Assembly: GCF_001808185.1 (NCBI RefSeq) | Contig: NZ_CP017668.1 | Span: 1,054,001 to 1,118,000, forward strand | Reading direction: 5' to 3' | DNA from: Jeongeupia sp. USM3 | GTDB taxonomy: Bacteria > Pseudomonadota > Gammaproteobacteria > Burkholderiales > Chitinibacteraceae | Length of the DNA stretch: 64,000 nucleotides | Shown here: positions 30,895 to 38,325 of the stretch, in pieces | Numbering within the stretch: the stretch's first letter is position 1 | How the letters are laid out: the number at the start of each line of letters is the position of its first letter | Made by a program: the position numbers and the translations under genes | The notes under the pieces: generated by a model | The model's input: the letters and a program-made list of their open reading frames with translations, nothing else | Told to the model about the DNA's origin: nothing | Database searches by the model: none

Positions 30895-31115
30895 TGGCCT
30901 ACACACAAGCACACCTCGACGCACTGGAAGCGGCGCTGGTCAAGGGCGAAAAGCGCGTGACTTTTGGCGACAAGACCGTCGAGTACCGCAGCGTCGATGA
31001 ACTCCAGGCCGCCATTGCGGCGGTCAAGCGCGACCTCTTCGAGCAGGCCGTGGACACCGGACTGTGGCCTGGCGCGCCACGCCAGATTCGGGTCACCACC
31101 GGCAAAGGGTTCTGA
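30894..31115 (+). CDS. gpW-like head-tail joining protein
   Basis: This 73-residue protein, MAYTQAHLDALEAALVKGEK then RVTFGDKTVEYRSVDELQAA, matches the lambda gpW pattern of an N-terminal helix, a beta hairpin and a second helix. gpW plugs the filled head before tail attachment. Its position directly before the portal gene is canonical. Confidence 0.87.
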   Translation: MAYTQAHLDALEAALVKGEKRVTFGDKTVEYRSVDELQAAIAAVKRDLFEQAVDTGLWPGAPRQIRVTTGKGF

Positions 31116-31117
31116 AC

Positions 31118-32638
31118 ATGCAATGGTTTGACCGAATGCGTAGACGCGTCGGCATGAGTCTGCTTGGCGGCTCCCCGTTCTATGACGGTATCGGTGGCGG
31201 CCGTCGCGCATTGGCGTGGCAGGTCGGCAATCCCGGTGCAGTCGCAGCACTGGCGTTCACCCAGAACGAATTGCGCGCCAAGAGCCGCGATCTGGTACGC
31301 CGCAATGCCTGGGCTGCGGCAGGCGTTGAAGCCTTTGTCTCGAACGCCATTGGCACCGGCATCAAGCCGCAGAGCATGTTGGCCGATCAGTCCTTGCGCG
31401 AAGCGATCCACAGCCTGTGGTGGGACTGGTGCGAGGAGGCCGATGCCGCCGGACTGACCGATTTCTACGGACTGCAGGCCTTGGCCTGTCGCGCCATGCT
31501 CGAAGGCGGGGAATGTCTGGTGCGGCTTCGCTATCGCCGCCCGGAGGATGGCCTGCCGGTGGGCCTGCAATTGCAGTTGCTCGAACCCGAACACCTGCCA
31601 TCCACGCTGAATCAGGAATTGGCTTCGGGAAATGTGATCCGTGCGGGCATCGAATTCGACAAGCTCGGAAGGCGGGTGGCTTACCACCTGTATCGCTCAC
31701 ACCCGGGTGATGGCTCACTGGCTCCGATGTCGGGCACTGGTGGCGTGGTGGGCGGTCTCGACACAGTGCGTGTCCCGGCCAGCGAAATCATTCACCTGTT
31801 TCGTCCCTTGCGGCCCGGACAGATCCGGGGCGAACCGTGGCTGGCGCGCGCACTGGTCAAGCTCAACGAACTCGACCAGTACGACGACGCCGAGCTCGTG
31901 CGCAAGAAAACCGCCGCGATGTTCGCGGGCTTCATCACGCGCCTGTCACCTGAGGACAACCTGATGGGTGAGGGACTGCCGGATGCCAGTGGTGCAGCAT
32001 TGGCCGGGCTGGAGCCGGGCACGATGCAGATCCTGGAGCCCGGCGAGGATGTGAAGTTCAGCCAACCCGCCGACGTTGGCGCGAGCTACGCCGAATTCCT
32101 GCGCATGCAGTTCCGGGCGGTGGCAGCGGCGATGGGCATCACCTACGAGATGCTGACCGGCGACCTGACGCAAGTGAACTATTCGTCGATCCGGGCCGGG
32201 CTGCTGGAGTTTCGCCGCCGCTGTGAGGCCATCCAGCACGGCGTGATCGTCCACCAGCTGTGCCGCCCAATCTGGCGTGCCTGGATGGAGCAAGCGCTAC
32301 TTGAAGGCGCGCTGGCGCTGCCGCAGTTCACCGAGAAGAAGCGCGACTACTTCGCGGCCAAATGGATTCCACAGGGTTGGCAGTGGGTCGATCCCAAGAA
32401 GGAATTCGACGCGATGCTGACCGCCATTCGCGCCGGGCTGCTGTCTCGCTCGGAAGCCATCTCGGCTTTCGGCTACGACGCCGAAGACATCGACCGCGAG
32501 ATCGCAGCCGACAACCAGCGGGCGGACGAACTCGGTCTGGTCTTCGACTCCGACCCACGCCACGACAAAGCGCCTCTGAGCGCTCCCATGAATGCGGCCG
32601 CCACGGTGGCAGTGCCGCAAGACCATCAGGACAACTGA
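31118..32638 (+). CDS. Phage portal protein (lambda gpB family)
   Basis: This 506-residue protein has the lambda-type portal signatures: VRRNAWAAAGVEAFVSNAIG near 60, PASEIIHLFRPLRPGQIRGE near 225, and MGITYEMLTGDLTQVNYSSI near 340. It forms the dodecameric DNA gate of the procapsid. Start ATG 31118 is 2 nt after the gpW stop, and the stop is 1 nt before the protease start. The C-terminal tail (APLSAPMNAAATVAVPQ) is flexible. Confidence 0.94.
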   Translation: MQWFDRMRRRVGMSLLGGSPFYDGIGGGRRALAWQVGNPGAVAALAFTQNELRAKSRDLVRRNAWAAAGVEAFVSNAIGTGIKPQSMLADQSLREAIHSLWWDWCEEADAAGLTDFYGLQALACRAMLEGGECLVRLRYRRPEDGLPVGLQLQLLEPEHLPSTLNQELASGNVIRAGIEFDKLGRRVAYHLYRSHPGDGSLAPMSGTGGVVGGLDTVRVPASEIIHLFRPLRPGQIRGEPWLARALVKLNELDQYDDAELVRKKTAAMFAGFITRLSPEDNLMGEGLPDASGAALAGLEPGTMQILEPGEDVKFSQPADVGASYAEFLRMQFRAVAAAMGITYEMLTGDLTQVNYSSIRAGLLEFRRRCEAIQHGVIVHQLCRPIWRAWMEQALLEGALALPQFTEKKRDYFAAKWIPQGWQWVDPKKEFDAMLTAIRAGLLSRSEAISAFGYDAEDIDREIAADNQRADELGLVFDSDPRHDKAPLSAPMNAAATVAVPQDHQDN

Positions 32639-32639
32639 C

Positions 32640-33956
32640 ATGCAACTCGTTCATCTGGCGTCCCGCCTCTACGGGACGCCGCTCCTCATTGCGCGCCCCA
32701 AACTCGACGTGATCCTCTCGGTGCTGGGTTCCCGCATCGGCTTGCCCGATCTGGACATGGCGATGCCGCTATCCGTCCCTCGGCAGATCACCGCAGCCAG
32801 CCCTGCCGGAATTGCGGTCATCCCAGTGGTCGGCACGCTGGTCAAGCGTTCGATGGGCATCGAGGCCGCCTCCGGGCTGATGTCCTACGGCGAGATCGAA
32901 GCCCGTCTGGATGCTGCCTTGGCCGACCCGCAGGTGACGGGCATCCTGCTCGATCTCGATTCTCCCGGCGGTGAGGCCTCGGGCGTGTTCGAGTTGGCCG
33001 AGCGCATTCGCGCCGCCAGCCAGATCAAACCGGTCTGGGCGCACGCCAACGATGCCGCGTACTCGGCGGCCTTTGCCATCGCGGCGGCATGCCAGCGCCT
33101 GACGCTGTCACAAACCGCTGGCGTCGGGTCGATTGGTGTGATTGCGCTGCACGTCGATCAGTCAGTGAAGGATGCCAAGGACGGACTGAACTACACCGCC
33201 GTCTTCGCGGGCAGCCACAAGAACGATTTCTCACCGCACGAGCCACTCAGCCCGCAGGCCACCACTGCGCTACAGAGCGAGGTGGATCGGCTCTACGACA
33301 TCTTCGTGAATCAGGTCGGACAAATGCGCGGCCTCGCCCCGGATGCCGTGCGTGCCACCGAGGCAGGTGTGTTTTATGGCGAACAGGCGGTGGCAGTAGG
33401 ACTCGCCGACGCAGTCATGCCGCTCGAACAGGTGATGACCGAATTCACCGATGCGCTGGCCGCAAAGCAGAGGCTTGCGCAGCCGGGAACGGCCCGCGCC
33501 TCACCGCGCAGATTGTCCACGCAGCCTCTCTCAACCTCGCCCCGACCTAAACCTTTCACCCTGGAGAACATCATGAAAGAACCCCAAGACGATCACGACC
33601 GCCACGACCAACCGAGCGATCCGACCGACACCGACCCGCAGGACGATCAGCCGCAGCCCGACGGCGATCCGCAACCGACGCCTGCGGCCCATGCGGCACT
33701 GGCGCAGTCCTTCGCCAGCGGGCGAGGTCAGGCGCAGGCCATCGCGGAGCTGTGCCTGATCGCAGGTCAGTCGCAACGCACGGCGGAATTCTTGTCTGCG
33801 GGCTTTTCCGAAGCGCAGGTGCGCCGCGCCTTGCTCGATGCCCGGGCCGACCAGCCCGAAATCGCCTCCCGTATCACCGCCGACACCGGCACCACCGCAC
33901 GTCCTGAAGACAGCCCAGTGGTAGCTGCCGTCAAAAAACTCACCGCCAAGGAGTAA
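32640..33956 (+). CDS. Procapsid protease S49 (gpC-like) fused to scaffold
   Basis: This 438-residue protein has an N-terminal SppA/S49 domain (about 55-270): ILLDLDSPGGEASGVFELAE, then the catalytic Ser in HANDAAYSAAFAIAAA near 145, then the Lys in FAGSHKNDFSPHEPLS near 197. An acidic Asp/Gln/Pro region (about 315-345) leads to a helical scaffold domain. As in lambda C/Nu3, an internal start makes the scaffold alone (next entry). The protease cleaves scaffold and portal during head maturation. Confidence 0.92.
   Translation: MQLVHLASRLYGTPLLIARPKLDVILSVLGSRIGLPDLDMAMPLSVPRQITAASPAGIAVIPVVGTLVKRSMGIEAASGLMSYGEIEARLDAALADPQVTGILLDLDSPGGEASGVFELAERIRAASQIKPVWAHANDAAYSAAFAIAAACQRLTLSQTAGVGSIGVIALHVDQSVKDAKDGLNYTAVFAGSHKNDFSPHEPLSPQATTALQSEVDRLYDIFVNQVGQMRGLAPDAVRATEAGVFYGEQAVAVGLADAVMPLEQVMTEFTDALAAKQRLAQPGTARASPRRLSTQPLSTSPRPKPFTLENIMKEPQDDHDRHDQPSDPTDTDPQDDQPQPDGDPQPTPAAHAALAQSFASGRGQAQAIAELCLIAGQSQRTAEFLSAGFSEAQVRRALLDARADQPEIASRITADTGTTARPEDSPVVAAVKKLTAKE
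33573..33956 (+). CDS. Nested scaffold protein (Nu3-like) from internal start
   Basis: An in-frame ATG at 33573, 7 nt after GGAGA, would give a 127-residue protein: an acidic head (MKEPQDDHDRHDQPSDPTDT) and a helical body (AIAELCLIAGQSQRTAEFLS). The layout equals lambda Nu3 nested in C. It is predicted to guide capsid assembly and then be degraded. The independent start is inferred from the ribosome-binding site and the precedent. Confidence 0.7.
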   Translation: MKEPQDDHDRHDQPSDPTDTDPQDDQPQPDGDPQPTPAAHAALAQSFASGRGQAQAIAELCLIAGQSQRTAEFLSAGFSEAQVRRALLDARADQPEIASRITADTGTTARPEDSPVVAAVKKLTAKE

Positions 33957-33959
33957 GCC

Positions 33960-34337
33960 ATGACCGCCATCGCACAACCGAAGAATCTCGGCGACCTGCT
34001 GAAGTACGAAGCGCCGAACCTGTACTCGCGCGACCAGGACACCGTCGCTGCCGCGCAGAACTTGCTTCTGGGCACCGTGGTGGGCCGCGAAACGGCCACT
34101 GCCAAACTCAAGGCCATCGACCCAACCGCCACCGACGGCACTGAAACCACCGTCGGCGTGCTCGGCAACGACGTCGATGCAACCTTGATCGACCGCGAGG
34201 ACGCCATCCTGATTGCCCGTCACGCCATCGTCGCGCATGGCGCATTGATCTGGCCGACCGGCATCAGCAACGCGCAAAGGGCTGCTGCCATCGAGCAGCT
34301 CGAGGCACTGGGCATCCTGACCCGCGATAGCGCCTGA
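33960..34337 (+). CDS. Head decoration protein (gpD-like)
   Basis: This 125-residue protein contains DLLKYEAPNLYSRDQDTVAA, then GTVVGRETATAKLKAIDPTA, then GVLGNDVDATLIDREDAILI. This is the gpD fold with the conserved VGVLGNDVDA strand. Trimeric gpD stabilises the expanded capsid. It lies between scaffold and major capsid genes as in lambda. Confidence 0.93.
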   Translation: MTAIAQPKNLGDLLKYEAPNLYSRDQDTVAAAQNLLLGTVVGRETATAKLKAIDPTATDGTETTVGVLGNDVDATLIDREDAILIARHAIVAHGALIWPTGISNAQRAAAIEQLEALGILTRDSA

Positions 34338-34370
34338 TCCAGCCCGATACCGCCACTTCACTCCCCCTGA

Positions 34371-34400
34371 AAACCCGCCGCTGGCGGGTTTCGTCATTTT
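34371..34400 (+). terminator. Terminator hairpin between gpD and major capsid gene
   Basis: AAACCCGCC (34371-34379), loop GCT, GGCGGGTTT (34383-34391), then CGTCATTTTT. It lies 13 nt upstream of the major capsid start, so it could limit read-through into, or stabilise the 5' end of, the capsid mRNA. Confidence 0.75.
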
Positions 34401-34412
34401 TGGAGATCCAAA

Positions 34413-35417
34413 ATGCAGAACCCTTTTGAAAACCCCGGCTTCTCGATGGCCAGCCTGACGGCCGCCATCAATCTGATCCCCAACCGCTATGGTCGGCTGG
34501 AGGCCTTGAACCTGCTCCCGGCCAAGCCGGTGCGCACCCGACAGATCATCGTCGAGGAGTACGCCGGTCGCCTGAACCTTCTGCCTACCCGCGCGCCGGG
34601 CTCGCCCGGCACGGTAGGTGAACGCGGCCAGCGCAAGCTGCGCTCCTTCGTGATTCCGCACATCCCGCATGACGATGTGGTTCTGCCCGAGGAGGTTCAA
34701 GGTCTGCGCGCCTTTGGTTCGGAAACCGAGATGGAGGCCATTGGTGGCGTCATGGCCCGGCATCTGGAAACCATGCGCAACAAGCACGCCATTACCTTGG
34801 AGCACCTGCGCATGGGGGCGCTCAAGGGGCAGATCCTCGACGCCGATGGCAGCGAACTGATCGATCTGTTTGACGCGTTCGAGATCACCCCAGAGACGGT
34901 TTCCTTCGAACTCGGCACTGCGGGCACCAACGTCAAGGCCAAATGCTCCGCTGTGCTGGCCAAGATCGAGGACAACCTCAAGGGCGAATTCATGAACGGC
35001 GTGCACTGCCTGTGCTCGCCCGAATTCTTCGCCTCGCTGACTGGCCACGCCAAGGTCGAGAAGGCCTTCGAGAACTGGCAGAACGGCGCGATCCTGATCA
35101 ACGACGTGCGCGCCGGATTCACCTACGGCGGCGTCACCTTCGAGGAGTACCGAGGGCAAGCCACCGATGCCAATGGCAACACGCGCCGCTTCATCGCCGC
35201 AGGTGAGGCCCACGCGTTCCCGCTGGGCACGGTGGACACCTTCGCCACCTACTTCGCGCCTGCCGATTTCAATGAAACGGTGAACACGCTGGGGCAGCCG
35301 CTGTATGCCAAACAGGAGCCGCGCAAGTTCGACCGGGGCACCGATCTGCACACGCAATCGAACCCGCTGCCGATGTGCCATCGCCCGGGCGTGCTGATCA
35401 AGCTGACCTCCGCCTGA
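34413..35417 (+). CDS. Major capsid protein (gpE family)
   Basis: This 334-residue HK97-fold capsid protein of the lambda gpE family has AAINLIPNRYGRLEALNLLP near 15, RGQRKLRSFVIPHIPHDDVV near 70, and HAFPLGTVDTFATYFAPADF near 268. It forms the icosahedral shell. GGAGATCC precedes the start. The stop overlaps the next start. Confidence 0.95.
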   Translation: MQNPFENPGFSMASLTAAINLIPNRYGRLEALNLLPAKPVRTRQIIVEEYAGRLNLLPTRAPGSPGTVGERGQRKLRSFVIPHIPHDDVVLPEEVQGLRAFGSETEMEAIGGVMARHLETMRNKHAITLEHLRMGALKGQILDADGSELIDLFDAFEITPETVSFELGTAGTNVKAKCSAVLAKIEDNLKGEFMNGVHCLCSPEFFASLTGHAKVEKAFENWQNGAILINDVRAGFTYGGVTFEEYRGQATDANGNTRRFIAAGEAHAFPLGTVDTFATYFAPADFNETVNTLGQPLYAKQEPRKFDRGTDLHTQSNPLPMCHRPGVLIKLTSA

Positions 35418-35695
35418 TGGACGTTGCGACGTTGTACGAAGCCGCCCGCAACGCAGGGCTGCTCACCGCCGTCACGGTTGCGGGCACCACGGTGCATTGC
35501 GCCTTCCGCGCTCCGGACGAAACCGTGCTCGATGGCTTCGCGCTCTCTCGCGACTACCAGCTCGACTACCCAGTCTCATGGCTGACGTTGGTTGCCGGGA
35601 ACACGGTCGAGATCGCGGGCGTGACCTATCAGGTGCGCGACGTGCGCGCCATCGGTGACGGCTCCGAACGTCGCGCCTCGCTCTCCCAACTTTGA
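35417..35695 (+). CDS. Head-tail joining protein
   Basis: This 92-residue protein combines ATLYEAARNAGLLTAVTVAG with a beta-rich body (DYQLDYPVSWLTLVAGNTVE then IAGVTYQVRDVRAIGDGSER). This is the pattern of phage head-tail connector proteins (gpFII-like size and position). It overlaps the major capsid stop. Confidence 0.8.
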   Translation: MDVATLYEAARNAGLLTAVTVAGTTVHCAFRAPDETVLDGFALSRDYQLDYPVSWLTLVAGNTVEIAGVTYQVRDVRAIGDGSERRASLSQL

Positions 35696-35705
35696 GGTTA
35701 CTGAC

Positions 35706-36131
35706 ATGAACTCTGTCCGCGAGCGCATCTTGCGGGAGGTCATCGCACGCCTGTCTTCTGCGATTGCACCGACTCCGGTGCTACGCATGCCCGCCGTGCC
35801 GGTCACCCGTGAGGCCAGTCCCGCGCTGTTGCTGTTCGCCGACGGCGACAGCATCACCGCCCACGCCAACCACCTCGTCGACCGGCTGCTGATCCTCCGG
35901 TTCGCCGTCGTGGCACGCGGCGCGGATGCCTTCGACGTGGCCGATCTCGCACTGGTCGCGGCCCACGCGGCCTTGCTGGCCGACCCGAATCTGGGTGGGC
36001 TGGCCATCGCCGTGCGCGAGATCGATTGCGAATGGGAATTCGATGACGCCGACGCCGGTGCCACCGCGCTCCCAGCCCGATACGAAATCCGCTACCGCAC
36101 CCACGCCACCGATCTCACCCAAACAGGATGA
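35706..36131 (+). CDS. Tail completion / minor tail protein
   Basis: This 141-residue alpha/beta protein begins MNSVRERILREVIARLSSAI and has RLLILRFAVVARGADAFDVA near 60. Its size, position after the connector and fold pattern resemble phage tail-completion (gpU-like) proteins that cap the tail at the head end. The match is to position and pattern only. Confidence 0.68.
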   Translation: MNSVRERILREVIARLSSAIAPTPVLRMPAVPVTREASPALLLFADGDSITAHANHLVDRLLILRFAVVARGADAFDVADLALVAAHAALLADPNLGGLAIAVREIDCEWEFDDADAGATALPARYEIRYRTHATDLTQTG

Positions 36132-36135
36132 ACCC

Positions 36136-36339
36136 ATGCAAATCGAACTTCTGAAACCCCACACCCACGCAGGCAAGCGCCTCGCCGTGGGTGATCGCAT
36201 CGACCTGAACGACGCCAGCGCCCGCTGGTTGATCGCGCAGGGTGTTGCCAAGGCCGCTACGGCGTCCGCCACCCCCACCACTGATTCCAAACCCGCCCGC
36301 CGTGATGCTACGCCCGGCACCACCACCCAAGGAGACTGA
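36136..36339 (+). CDS. Small phage protein of the connector region (67 aa)
   Basis: This 67-residue protein begins MQIELLKPHTHAGKRLAVGD, then IDLNDASARWLIAQGVAKAA, followed by a Thr/Ala/Pro-rich tail. The first half resembles short phage proteins placed before the tail tube (DUF7210-like). A role in head-tail assembly is inferred from position. Confidence 0.7.
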   Translation: MQIELLKPHTHAGKRLAVGDRIDLNDASARWLIAQGVAKAATASATPTTDSKPARRDATPGTTTQGD

Positions 36340-36341
36340 AC

Positions 36342-37094
36342 ATGGCTTACTTTTCCGGACAAGGCCGCGTCTACATCGGCGCACGCGATGACCTCGGCAA
36401 TCCAGCAGGACTGACCTTCGTCGGCAACGTGCCCGAGCTGAAGGTGTCGCTGTCGGTGGACACCATCGAGCACCAGGAAGCGCAGTCGGGCCAGCGCCTG
36501 ACCGACCTGCAGCTCATCAAGACCAAGAAAGGCGAATTCGCCTGCACGCTGGAAGAGCTGATCGCCACCAATCTGGCGCTCGCGCTCTACGGCACCACGA
36601 CCACCATCACCCCCGGCACCGTGACCGGCGAGCTGCTGCCCAACCCGGTTACGCCGGGCAGTCTCTACCCGCTGGCTATGCAGAACGTGTCCGCCGTGCA
36701 GATCCAAGATTCGGATGCCACGCCCAAGACGCTCCCCGCCAGCCAGTACAGCGTCAATGCCAAGCACGGCTCGCTGGTGGTGCTGGATGCCACGTCGGGC
36801 GGCCCGTATACCGAGCCGTTCACCGTCGATTACGCCTATGGCGCGGCGCAGAGCACTGCGATGTTCACCCAACCGCTGCCCGAGCGCTGGATTCGCTTCG
36901 AGGGACTCAACACCGCCGACGGCAACCGCGAGGTGGTGATCGACCTGTACCGCGTGGCCATCAACCCGGCCAAGGAACTCTCCATCATCACCGACGAACT
37001 GTTGAAGTTCGAATTGTCGGGCCAAGTGCTGGCCGATCTGACCAAACCGGTCGGCGGTGATCTCGGGCAGTTCGGTCGTCTGGTACTGCTGTGA
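36342..37094 (+). CDS. Major tail tube protein
   Basis: This 250-residue protein begins MAYFSGQGRVYIGARDDLGN. ELKVSLSVDTIEHQEAQSGQ lies near 35, followed by RLTDLQLIKTKKGEFACTLE. This is the tail-tube beta-sandwich pattern of non-contractile phages. A middle segment (LYPLAMQNVSAVQIQDSDAT) matches related tube proteins. Multiple hexamers form the tube around the tape measure. The stop overlaps the chaperone start. Confidence 0.9.
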   Translation: MAYFSGQGRVYIGARDDLGNPAGLTFVGNVPELKVSLSVDTIEHQEAQSGQRLTDLQLIKTKKGEFACTLEELIATNLALALYGTTTTITPGTVTGELLPNPVTPGSLYPLAMQNVSAVQIQDSDATPKTLPASQYSVNAKHGSLVVLDATSGGPYTEPFTVDYAYGAAQSTAMFTQPLPERWIRFEGLNTADGNREVVIDLYRVAINPAKELSIITDELLKFELSGQVLADLTKPVGGDLGQFGRLVLL

Positions 37095-37495
37095 TGGGCG
37101 GCTTCAAAACCTTCCCCCCTGAACCTGTCGTCGTGACGCTGTCCGGTACCGCGCTGGAACTGACGCCGATCCGGTTGGGCGAGTTGCCACGGCTGCTGGC
37201 TGTGGTGTGCCCACTGGCCGAGGAGATCAGCAGCGATCCGGACTGGATGGCGCTGCTGGGGCGACACGGCGATGCCGTGCTCGATCTGCTGGCGATCACC
37301 ACCCGGCGCGAACGCGCGTGGATCAACGATCTTTCGCTGGAGGACGCCGTGCAGTTGGCCGCCGCCGTGTTCGAGGTCAACGCGGATTTTTTCGTGGCGC
37401 ACGTCGTTCCGGCGGTTCAGGGCGCGGCCCAGCGACTCGCCCCGACGCTGCGCTCACTGACGAACTCGGCTGGGACAGTGCCGTCGCCCGCCTGA
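37094..37495 (+). CDS. Tail assembly chaperone, upstream part (G-like)
   Basis: This 133-residue protein has IRLGELPRLLAVVCPLAEEI near 28, then RRERAWINDLSLEDAVQLAA. It lies between tail tube and tape measure, where lambda encodes G and GT. The -1 frame stays open through the stop at 37495 and encodes a T-like domain, so a frameshifted GT fusion is expected. The chaperone wraps the tape measure during tail assembly. Confidence 0.82.
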   Translation: MGGFKTFPPEPVVVTLSGTALELTPIRLGELPRLLAVVCPLAEEISSDPDWMALLGRHGDAVLDLLAITTRRERAWINDLSLEDAVQLAAAVFEVNADFFVAHVVPAVQGAAQRLAPTLRSLTNSAGTVPSPA

Positions 37496-37680
37496 TCCGC
37501 GCCGGACACCGTCTTGGCGACGTGATGGCCTACACGCTCACGCAAGCGCAAGCCTTTCTGGATGCCGACGGCCAGATCGAACGGCAGCAACTTGCCCAGT
37601 TGCTCGGCATTCATGCCGTGGCGGCACAGGGCGAGAAGCGTGGCATCGAACAACTGCAACGCGATCTTCTGAAGGACTGA
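37450..37680 (+). CDS. Tail assembly chaperone, downstream T-like part (probable -1 frameshift)
   Basis: In the -1 frame, family-like residues begin around LTDELGWDSAVARLIRAGHR and continue DVMAYTLTQAQAFLDADGQI to the stop at 37680. The G(x)H...YTL.Q..F pattern matches phage T-type chaperone domains. The only in-frame ATG (37525) would remove the conserved start of the domain. I could not identify a canonical slippery heptamer, so the exact shift site is open and the given start is approximate. Confidence 0.65.
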   Translation, partial: ALTDELGWDSAVARLIRAGHRLGDVMAYTLTQAQAFLDADGQIERQQLAQLLGIHAVAAQGEKRGIEQLQRDLLKD

Positions 37681-37683
37681 AAC

Positions 37684-38325
37684 GTGCGCCTCTCACTCAC
37701 CACCACCGGCTTGCTGGACCCGCGCCAGTTGGCGGCGTGGAGTACCGAGCAACGTCGTGTCATCCACGCTGCCGTCGCCAAGGGTATGCAATCGGGTGGG
37801 CGTGAGGTGCGTGACGCGGCGCGTTCCGAGATGCGCAGCGCCTTCACCGTCAAACGCAACAGCTTCATCTCCTCAATGGGCGTGAAGGTGTGCGACAAGA
37901 AGCCCGAACAACTGCCCGCCTTGCTGGTGGGCAGCAAGATTCCGTGGCTCGGTCTGCACGAGAAAGGCGGCACGGTGAGCGGCAATCTGCTGATTCCGCT
38001 ACTGCCCGGACGCATCGGCCCCAAACGTTTCAAGGCGGTCATCGATGGCCTGATGCGGTCGGGCAATGCCTTCTTCATCGAGAAGAACGGTCGCGTGCTG
38101 CTGATGGCCGAGAACATCAAAGAGAACGCATCGCAGCTAGGCCGTTTCAAGCGCGCCGAACGTGGTCGTACTGGCGCGAAACAGATCAAGCGCGGTCAGG
38201 AGATTCCCATAGCCGTACTGGTCAAGCGCGTCGATCTCAAGCGGCGGCTGAATCTGGCGGGCGGGGTGCAGCGTGCATTGCCAGCCTTGGCTCGCGCGAT
38301 TCAACAAGAACTGGACAAAGTCTGA
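37684..38325 (+). CDS. DUF6441-type phage tail protein
   Basis: This 213-residue basic protein begins MRLSLTTTGLLDPRQLAAWS. IPWLGLHEKGGTVSGNLLIP near 96 and LKRRLNLAGGVQRALPALAR near the end match DUF6441 phage proteins. It is always near the tape measure and probably takes part in tail assembly. The stop overlaps the tape-measure start (TGATG). Confidence 0.82.
   Translation: MRLSLTTTGLLDPRQLAAWSTEQRRVIHAAVAKGMQSGGREVRDAARSEMRSAFTVKRNSFISSMGVKVCDKKPEQLPALLVGSKIPWLGLHEKGGTVSGNLLIPLLPGRIGPKRFKAVIDGLMRSGNAFFIEKNGRVLLMAENIKENASQLGRFKRAERGRTGAKQIKRGQEIPIAVLVKRVDLKRRLNLAGGVQRALPALARAIQQELDKV

Noticed and set aside
33531..35381. 616-codon minus-strand frame across scaffold, gpD and capsid genes
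   Set aside because: It covers three recognised phage genes on the other strand and has no domain of its own.
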